Part shown: piece after piece, positions 7,132 to 11,925 of the stretch
How positions within the stretch are numbered: position 1 is the stretch's first letter
How the letters are laid out: every line of letters begins with the position of its first letter
From: Fibrobacteraceae bacterium
GTDB taxonomy: Bacteria; Fibrobacterota; Fibrobacteria; Fibrobacterales; Fibrobacteraceae
Assembly: GCA_023231365.1 (NCBI GenBank)
Contig: JALNVO010000049.1
Span: 1 to 13,696, forward strand
Length of the DNA: 13,696 bases
Direction of reading: 5' to 3'
Notes under the pieces: model-generated
Seen by the model: the letters and a program-made list of their open reading frames with translations, nothing else
What the model was told of the DNA's origin: nothing
The model's database searches: none
Made by a program: the position numbers and the translations under genes

Positions 7132-7995
7132 CGCATATTGATTCTTGCGGCAGGTCTTGGCACTCGTCTCCATCCGCTCACTCTTCAAATGCCGAAACCT
7201 CTTGTGCCTGTAGTGGACAAAACGATCTTGGAGCACCAGGCAAATCTCGCCCGAAAAGTGCCTTTTGCAGAACTTCATATCAATGCGCACTACCTTGCAG
7301 ATAAGTTAACGATTGCCGCCAAGGAGCTCGGCTTTGAAAAGGTGTGGGAGGAAAGTCCGGAAATTTTAGGCACGGGCGGTCCTCTGTTTAGGATGAACGC
7401 CGAAGATCCCGTGGATGAACTTCTTGTGATGAATTCCGACTGCTTTTGCCATTTTGACTTGAACGCTTTTTTAGCAAATGCGCGGGCGTCAAAAGCCTCT
7501 TTTGCGCTTTTAGGTGTCGATTTTCCGAAAGTCAATTCTTTGTATGTGGAAAATGAAAAGCTTGTCGGCGTAGCCAATCGCTTTGGAAGTTCTTGTGCTC
7601 TACCTCTTACTTTTTCTGGCGTTTCTTGGTATTCGACGGCAGCGCTTTCATCGATAAGAGCTGATGAACGTGATGTAGTCCGCTTTTGGGAACGCTCCGT
7701 GCTGCAAGGGGAGGCTCCTTTTGTGGATGCGTCACAAAAAAAGGCTCTCTGGATAGATATGGGCTCACCGGAAGGTTTGATGAAGGCCTGCGATGCCCGT
7801 CGTGCGGAACTCAAAATTGACAATTTTGGAATTTTTAAAAGAGCCGAAGCTTCTGTCGTTGAACCGGGTTCTGAAATACCGGAATCTGCGACACTCGAAC
7901 ATTCCGTTGTCTTTGCCGGTGCGCAAATTGGAGAGGGCGAACATCTTATAAATGAAATCCGCGGTAAGGATTTCAATTGGAAGCTACCATGCTGA
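7129..7995 (+). CDS. murU: Sugar-1-phosphate nucleotidyltransferase, probable MurNAc-1-phosphate uridylyltransferase
   Basis: MurU transfers UMP from UTP to MurNAc-alpha-1-phosphate, giving UDP-MurNAc for cell-wall reuse. The nucleotidyltransferase signature LAAGLGTRLHPLT (6-18) with MPKPLVPV (21-28) is intact. GTGG (81-84), a metal-binding aspartate D104 in NSDCF, TFSGVS (161-166) and D210 in LWIDMGSPEGL follow the pattern I recall for Pseudomonas putida MurU. Here an extra tail of about 60 residues follows the catalytic core. Its segment FKRAEASVVEPGSEIPESATLEHSVVFAGAQIGEG (cut: hexapeptide-like steps at about 236-270) resembles a short left-handed beta-helix stub. Fold alone would also allow a mannose- or heptose-1-phosphate enzyme. 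The case for MurU is the flanking NamZ- and AmgK-like genes. It starts at GTG and overlaps both neighbours. Confidence 0.8.
   Translation: MRILILAAGLGTRLHPLTLQMPKPLVPVVDKTILEHQANLARKVPFAELHINAHYLADKLTIAAKELGFEKVWEESPEILGTGGPLFRMNAEDPVDELLVMNSDCFCHFDLNAFLANARASKASFALLGVDFPKVNSLYVENEKLVGVANRFGSSCALPLTFSGVSWYSTAALSSIRADERDVVRFWERSVLQGEAPFVDASQKKALWIDMGSPEGLMKACDARRAELKIDNFGIFKRAEASVVEPGSEIPESATLEHSVVFAGAQIGEGEHLINEIRGKDFNWKLPC
7966..7991 (+). promoter_or_regulatory. Competing start sites for the trmJ-like gene
   Basis: Two starts are possible in one frame. TTG at 7977 has AAGGA (7966-7970) 6 bases upstream; ATG at 7989 has GGAAG (7979-7983) 5 bases upstream. The ATG start places the conserved first strand (FRIVLVEPEHPHNVG) close to the N-terminus, as usual for the family, so I chose it. 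The TTG form would add only four residues. Confidence 0.5.
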
Positions 7996-8723
7996 ATTTT
8001 AGAATTGTTTTGGTCGAACCCGAACACCCGCACAACGTGGGCTTTGTGGCGCGCGCAATGCACTGCAATGCGCTCAATGAACTCTACATCGTTTATCCCA
8101 AGCGGGACTCTCTTTATGAAGAGTCCTACAGGACTGCCCACAATTCAAATGATGTCCTCGATTCCGCCAAGGTCGTCCATACTCTGGATGAGGCTTTGGC
8201 CTCTGCGCAATATGCCATTGCGTTCAGCCGCCGTCGCTTTGATACTGTTATCCCGCATACGGCGCTTCCGACGCTCGTTCCTCGCCTTCCTCAAGAAGGA
8301 ACCGTCGCTCTCGTATTCGGCAGGGAATCGAGCGGACTTGAACTCCCCGAAATAGATCGCTGTGCGCTTATCTGCGAGATTCCTGTGCCTGGGCTGATGA
8401 GTCTGAATTTGGCTCAAGCAGTGACCGTCGCCTGTTATGAACTCTGCCGCAACGGGCTGTTGTTCGGACAGGGGCTCCGCACGGATCGCGTGCCGTTGAA
8501 GCGCGGACGCCTTGAAAAGGCAAATATCGGGCAAATTGAAAATTTCCTCGGTTTTTTACGCGAAAACTTGACGGATCGTTACAAGCAGAACACGTGGACG
8601 GAGTCCGCCGTGCGGGAATTTCTTCAGCGGCTTTCTCCTACCCGTTTTGAAATGAGCGCTCTTCTTGGCTTGGTAAAAAGCCTTGCGATGAAGAGCAAAG
8701 ATCAAAATTCTTCAAAAAGCTAA
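7989..8723 (+). CDS. trmJ: SPOUT-family tRNA/rRNA 2'-O-methyltransferase, TrmJ-like
   Basis: TrmJ methylates the 2'-hydroxyl of nucleotide 32 in the tRNA anticodon loop using S-adenosylmethionine. The 244-residue protein matches the E. coli enzyme in length. SPOUT motif 1 is RIVLVEPEHPHNVGFVARAM (5-24), including the conserved N16 and R22. Motif 2 is VALVFGRESSGL (106-117), and motif 3, IPVPGLMSLNLAQAV (131-145), supplies the knotted SAM site. The C-terminal 80 residues are helical, as in TrmJ. It overlaps the end of murU by 7 bases and sits 12 bases before the amgK-like gene, so it is co-transcribed with a cell-wall salvage pathway it has no obvious chemical link to. Assignment to the TrmJ family is strong; exact substrate is by family only. 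Confidence 0.88.
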   Translation: MLNFRIVLVEPEHPHNVGFVARAMHCNALNELYIVYPKRDSLYEESYRTAHNSNDVLDSAKVVHTLDEALASAQYAIAFSRRRFDTVIPHTALPTLVPRLPQEGTVALVFGRESSGLELPEIDRCALICEIPVPGLMSLNLAQAVTVACYELCRNGLLFGQGLRTDRVPLKRGRLEKANIGQIENFLGFLRENLTDRYKQNTWTESAVREFLQRLSPTRFEMSALLGLVKSLAMKSKDQNSSKS

Positions 8724-8735
8724 CTTTAATATCGT

Positions 8736-9764
8736 ATGATAACACAAAATATTCCGCATCCCAGTCCTAAAATTCTCGAAGTTCTTCACAACAATGGATA
8801 TACCGACAATGCCCAATGGGAGTCTGCCGGTTCCGCCGGTTCAGGCCGCAGCTATTTCCGCGTGCACGAAGGAGACCATTATGCAATTCTCCAGGTCTGT
8901 GCCTCCACCGACGAAGACTTTAAGCGTTTTGCTTCTTATGGTAAATCATTTCACGCCTTCGGGCTTCCGACGCCGGCTATCTGGGCTGTAGATGAATCAG
9001 CCTCTCAAATTTTAATGAAGGACCTGGGCCCGCATACGCTCCTTTCCGAGGTGCTTCCGCTTGACCCTATTTCGGGGAATGTCCGTATACTTTATACGGA
9101 GACGATCAATTCTCTGATTCGTTGGCAAGAAGCGAGCAACAGGGTATTCCTCTCTCGTCCTGACATTGCTGCTAGGCGCTTTGACTATTCAGCCATCAAG
9201 TGGGAATCGGACTATTTCCGAACAAATTATTTAGAAAATTATCGCAAAATCAAGGCGATTCCTCAGGCTGTAGAAAACTTTTTCTCAACTCTCGCCTGTA
9301 TGGTGGATACGCATCCGAAAGTTCTGATGCACCGTGATTTCCAGTCACAGAACATTATGGTCCGCCCTAATACGGAAATTGGATTTGTGGATTTTCAAGG
9401 CGCTCGCCGCGGAACGATGTTCTATGATATCGCGTCGCTTCTCTGGGATCCCTATGTGAACCTTCCAGAAAATCTCATCATGGATTTTTTCGAGTATTGG
9501 CGCACGGGGCTAAAAACTTGCGTAGAATGCTTTGAAAAGGAAGACGCCTGGTGTCTCTTCTTGCAAGCGAGCTTGCAGCGTATGATGCAGGCCTTAGGCG
9601 CATTCTGCTTCCTCTCCAAGGAGAAGAAGATCGCGAGTTTTGAAAAATTCATTGAACCCGGAAGAGCGCGGCTCCTTCGCATACTTGAACTTTACGAGCC
9701 CATCTCTCCTTCACGGCATATTGCGATATCGTTTCTCAAAGATGCTTTAACAAAGGTGCTTTAA
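8736..9764 (+). CDS. amgK: APH-fold sugar kinase, probable MurNAc/GlcNAc anomeric kinase
   Basis: AmgK phosphorylates the anomeric hydroxyl of MurNAc (and GlcNAc), giving the sugar-1-phosphate used by MurU. The 342-residue protein has the aminoglycoside-phosphotransferase fold: a glycine-rich AGSAGSGRSYFRV (31-43), the Brenner-type catalytic loop HRDFQSQNIM (199-208) with D201 and N206, and VDFQGARRGTMFYDIASLL (218-236), whose D219 is the metal ligand. The RMMQALGAFCFL helix (282-293) resembles what I recall from AmgK relatives and is not typical of drug-resistance kinases. Placement two genes after the MurU-like enzyme supports anomeric kinase over antibiotic kinase. The ATG lacks a Shine-Dalgarno (TTTAATATCGT precedes it). 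It ends tail-to-tail with a minus-strand epimerase gene, overlapping by 18 bases. Confidence 0.82.
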   Translation: MITQNIPHPSPKILEVLHNNGYTDNAQWESAGSAGSGRSYFRVHEGDHYAILQVCASTDEDFKRFASYGKSFHAFGLPTPAIWAVDESASQILMKDLGPHTLLSEVLPLDPISGNVRILYTETINSLIRWQEASNRVFLSRPDIAARRFDYSAIKWESDYFRTNYLENYRKIKAIPQAVENFFSTLACMVDTHPKVLMHRDFQSQNIMVRPNTEIGFVDFQGARRGTMFYDIASLLWDPYVNLPENLIMDFFEYWRTGLKTCVECFEKEDAWCLFLQASLQRMMQALGAFCFLSKEKKIASFEKFIEPGRARLLRILELYEPISPSRHIAISFLKDALTKVL

Positions 9765-10673
9765 AGTAGTAGTAAGTTGCCATCTGAGGTGGTCTTCTAT
9801 GGATTGTCTTCCATCGAAGGAAAGTCCGAAGGTGGCGGCGATTTTTTCTACGGAGAACATCATGGGTTCGTCTGACCAGCCCAAGTCCTTTTCGAGTATT
9901 TGGGTTTTGCTCCTTTTGCCGGTTATTTGCGTATAAATTTCCATCATCTTATGAGCAATTTCCTTCCAAGAGATCCACGTATTGCCAAGGCCGAGGAATA
10001 TTTGCTCATTGAAGTTGCTGTCGAGGACTTTCTCAAACAGCAGAGCTTGATCTGCTGCATGGATGAATTGCGTGCCGTCATTTTTGATGAGATAGATATC
10101 TTTATCGGTGGCGATAGTTTCTGCCATGTTTGCAAAGCGCTTGTCCGGCTGGCTTATTCCATCAGCGCAGGCAGGATTGCCAAATGTATAACCGGGACGT
10201 ATGATGTTACGCGCCATTTTGGACGCGGTATAACCTAGCACGTATGCTTCGCCAGCGGCTTTTGTCGCTCCATACAAATCAATGGGGAGGCTTGCCGTAT
10301 TTTCGTTCATCGTGGGGCGAAATTTTCCCATAGCGGCCGTGCTGGATGTATAGATGAATTTTTTGCAGCCCGCATTGGCTGCCGCTTGTAAAATGAGGAT
10401 TGTCGCGCGCGTATCGTTTTCGAGCATGGAGAGCGGGGTTTCTCCCCAGCCTAGAGCGATATGAATGCAGGCATCGCAGCCTTCAAGTCCCTTGGTGATG
10501 GCGCCTGCATCATAAATGGATCCGGGAATGATCATAATATCCGGGTTTTTGCTAAATGACGGAATCTTCTGTGGGTGTCGCGTGAGAATGGAAAGTTTAT
10601 GGCCGCTTTCCAGCAAGCGGCGAGAAACGTAATGCCCAATAAATCCTGTTCCACCCGTAATGAACACGCGCAT
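9747..10673 (-). CDS. NAD(P)-dependent epimerase/dehydratase, extended SDR family
   Basis: The 308-residue protein is a cytosolic nucleotide-binding enzyme of the extended SDR superfamily. The Rossmann motif GGTGFIG lies at 7-13, the catalytic serine region is YTSSTAAMG (108-116), and the active-site pair is Y134-K138 in YGATK. These are the residues needed for sugar-nucleotide epimerases, dehydratases or dihydroflavonol-reductase-like enzymes; the substrate cannot be read from the sequence. The C-terminal lid (about 165-300) has no recognisable signature. AAAGGA sits 6 bases before the ATG. Its 3' end overlaps the plus-strand kinase gene by 18 bases. The upstream gene on this strand is a polytopic membrane protein, so a role in envelope glycan or lipid chemistry is plausible, but that is guesswork. 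Confidence 0.88.
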   Translation of the reverse strand: MRVFITGGTGFIGHYVSRRLLESGHKLSILTRHPQKIPSFSKNPDIMIIPGSIYDAGAITKGLEGCDACIHIALGWGETPLSMLENDTRATILILQAAANAGCKKFIYTSSTAAMGKFRPTMNENTASLPIDLYGATKAAGEAYVLGYTASKMARNIIRPGYTFGNPACADGISQPDKRFANMAETIATDKDIYLIKNDGTQFIHAADQALLFEKVLDSNFNEQIFLGLGNTWISWKEIAHKMMEIYTQITGKRSKTQILEKDLGWSDEPMMFSVEKIAATFGLSFDGRQSIEDHLRWQLTTTLKHLC

Positions 10674-10756
10674 AGAAGTTCCTTTGCTGAAGTTCTAACC
10701 AAGTTATATTCTTTTTTAAAAACAGATTAAATAAAAAATGTAAAAGTTCTTTAGAG

Positions 10757-10785
10757 ATTAAACAGAGCGAAAAAGGATTGTGCAA
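10757..10785 (-). promoter_or_regulatory. Candidate promoter for the SDR epimerase gene
   Basis: On the minus strand TTGCAC (10785-10780) and TTTAAT (10762-10757) are 17 bases apart, giving a start near 10750 and a leader of about 77 bases. A perfect TATAAT also occurs at 10797-10792 over the stop codon of the upstream membrane gene, but it has no good -35. The spacer at 10674-10792 is AT-rich and otherwise featureless; I see no terminator after the upstream gene. Confidence 0.35.
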
Positions 10786-10792
10786 GATTTCA

Positions 10793-11767
10793 TTATACAA
10801 TCTTTTTTTGAAGAGCAAAGGCAATTCCGCCTTGGAGTGCTTGGAATAGTATTAGAATATAACCGAGAAGGTTGCCTGCGAGTACTTTGTCGGCAGGAAG
10901 CCCTAGTATTCCCGTATAGAGGCTGAGAGTTACCCATTCGCGTACCCCGATTCCGTTAAATGATATCGGCAGCATTGTAATAATGATGATGATTCCTGAA
11001 AATACAATGACGATGCGCAAATCGAGTTCAATTCCCACTGAGCGGAAATAGGCGTAGGATGTGAGGAACACGATGAGCTGGAGCCAGAAAGAATCGATAA
11101 AGGAAAGGAAAAATTGTTTCTTGTTTCCGCGGTAGAGGGCAAGTGCTGCTTGGAGTTTGGGAATGAATTTGATCTTTTTCGTAACTTTTTCCGGAATCAT
11201 TAGTTTGTCCGAAAATAAACAGAATAGAATGGCGAGGAGAGAAATGACAAGAGCTGCAAGCATCCCGAACGTGTAGGGGAGTGGTACTGAGTAGTGAATG
11301 AGTACCCATGGAAGGGAAACAAAAAATAGCGCAAAGAGGACGAGCAGACCTTGAACCCTGGAAATGAGAATTGCTGCCACGGATTGCGATGTTTGGTTAA
11401 AGCGCTTTCCAAAAGCAAGCGTTTTTACGATATCGCCGCCAAAGCCCCCGGGGAGAAATGCGGTAAAGAAGTAACCGATGGCGATGTAGGCGTAATAGAT
11501 GCGGAAGGGAATTTTTTTGCCCGCTTCAAGCGAAAGCCCTTTCCAGCGGTTTGCTTGTATGACCATTCCGAGAAATGTAATGACGAGCATGAAGATAAGC
11601 CATGGAAGCGTGGATTCCGTCCAGTTGGAGGCAATCTTATCTAGGGGAATTTTGTAAAAGATGAACGAGATGCCGCATATACTCACGATGATTTTTAAGA
11701 ATGTTTTGATGAGTTTGTTCTTGCGGCTAGATTCCATGCGTGAAAAGTAGTAAAAGATATTCTGCAT
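10793..11767 (-). CDS. YbhN / LPG-synthase-transmembrane-type (UPF0104) polytopic membrane protein
   Basis: This 324-residue inner-membrane protein has about eight hydrophobic segments (roughly 20-40, 54-72, 92-108, 130-152, 164-186, 226-242, 252-270, 296-318). It carries the two glycine-rich signatures of the family that includes the flippase half of MprF: LPGGFGGDIVK (105-115) and NGIGVREW (271-278). There is no cytosolic aminoacyl-transferase domain, so lipid lysinylation is not expected. Members are often tied to lipid or glycolipid flipping or lie beside glycosyltransferases. Start choice is uncertain: ATG at 11767 and ATG at 11737 (residue 11) both lack a Shine-Dalgarno. The upstream ATG abuts a hairpin-rich element, and the second start sits closer to the first membrane helix. 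A same-strand SDR epimerase follows 119 bases downstream. Confidence 0.88.
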   Translation of the reverse strand: MQNIFYYFSRMESSRKNKLIKTFLKIIVSICGISFIFYKIPLDKIASNWTESTLPWLIFMLVITFLGMVIQANRWKGLSLEAGKKIPFRIYYAYIAIGYFFTAFLPGGFGGDIVKTLAFGKRFNQTSQSVAAILISRVQGLLVLFALFFVSLPWVLIHYSVPLPYTFGMLAALVISLLAILFCLFSDKLMIPEKVTKKIKFIPKLQAALALYRGNKKQFFLSFIDSFWLQLIVFLTSYAYFRSVGIELDLRIVIVFSGIIIIITMLPISFNGIGVREWVTLSLYTGILGLPADKVLAGNLLGYILILFQALQGGIAFALQKKIV

Positions 11768-11870
11768 GAGTTGCGTGAGCGGGCGTCGCCCGGATGGGTC
11801 GAGACGTTTTCACGGCTCGATGAGCAGCGCGAGCAGCACGCGACTCAGGCCGTAGGCCTGAGGCACGCCC
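11768..11870. repeat. Compact GC-rich multi-hairpin element, possible interspersed repeat or structured RNA
   Basis: About 100 bases of GC-rich sequence lie between the membrane-protein gene and the valS terminator, unlike the AT-rich spacers elsewhere in the window. Three hairpins follow one another. CGGGC-GTC-GCCCG is at 11780-11792. TCGAG/CTCGA at 11799-11820 has an inner CG/CG pair. CTCAGGCC-GTA-GGCCTGAG, a perfect 8-pair stem, is at 11844-11862. GAGCAGC is repeated nine bases apart at 11822 and 11831. GGGCGT at 11781-11786 is complementary to ACGCCC at 11865-11870, so the ends could close the whole unit. No T-run follows any of the three. I do not see a gene in it. Confidence 0.6.
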
Positions 11871-11906
11871 AAAAGAAAAGCCGCCTTGCGGATTGCAGGA
11901 CGGCTT
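11871..11906 (-). terminator. Rho-independent terminator after valS
   Basis: On the minus strand AAGCCG (11906-11901) pairs with CGGCTT (11883-11878). The stem extends inward through a T-G wobble and one mismatch to about 12 positions around an AATCC loop, and TTCTTTT follows. It lies about 20 bases after the valS stop codon. The position and structure fit an intrinsic terminator. Confidence 0.8.
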
Positions 11907-11925
11907 CAATTTTCAAAAGTAAAAT

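Noticed and set aside
7290..8141. Minus-strand open frame (283 codons) across murU and trmJ
   Set aside because: It is Ser-rich, low in family-like motifs, and opposite two genes with intact signature residues.
8736..9764. Reading the APH-fold protein as an aminoglycoside-resistance gene
   Set aside because: The fold is shared, but the murU-like neighbour and the RMMQALGAF helix point to an AmgK-type sugar kinase. There is no mobile-element context.
10793..11767. Reading the membrane protein as full MprF lysylphosphatidylglycerol synthase
   Set aside because: Only the membrane half is present. At 324 residues it lacks the cytosolic aminoacyl-transferase domain.
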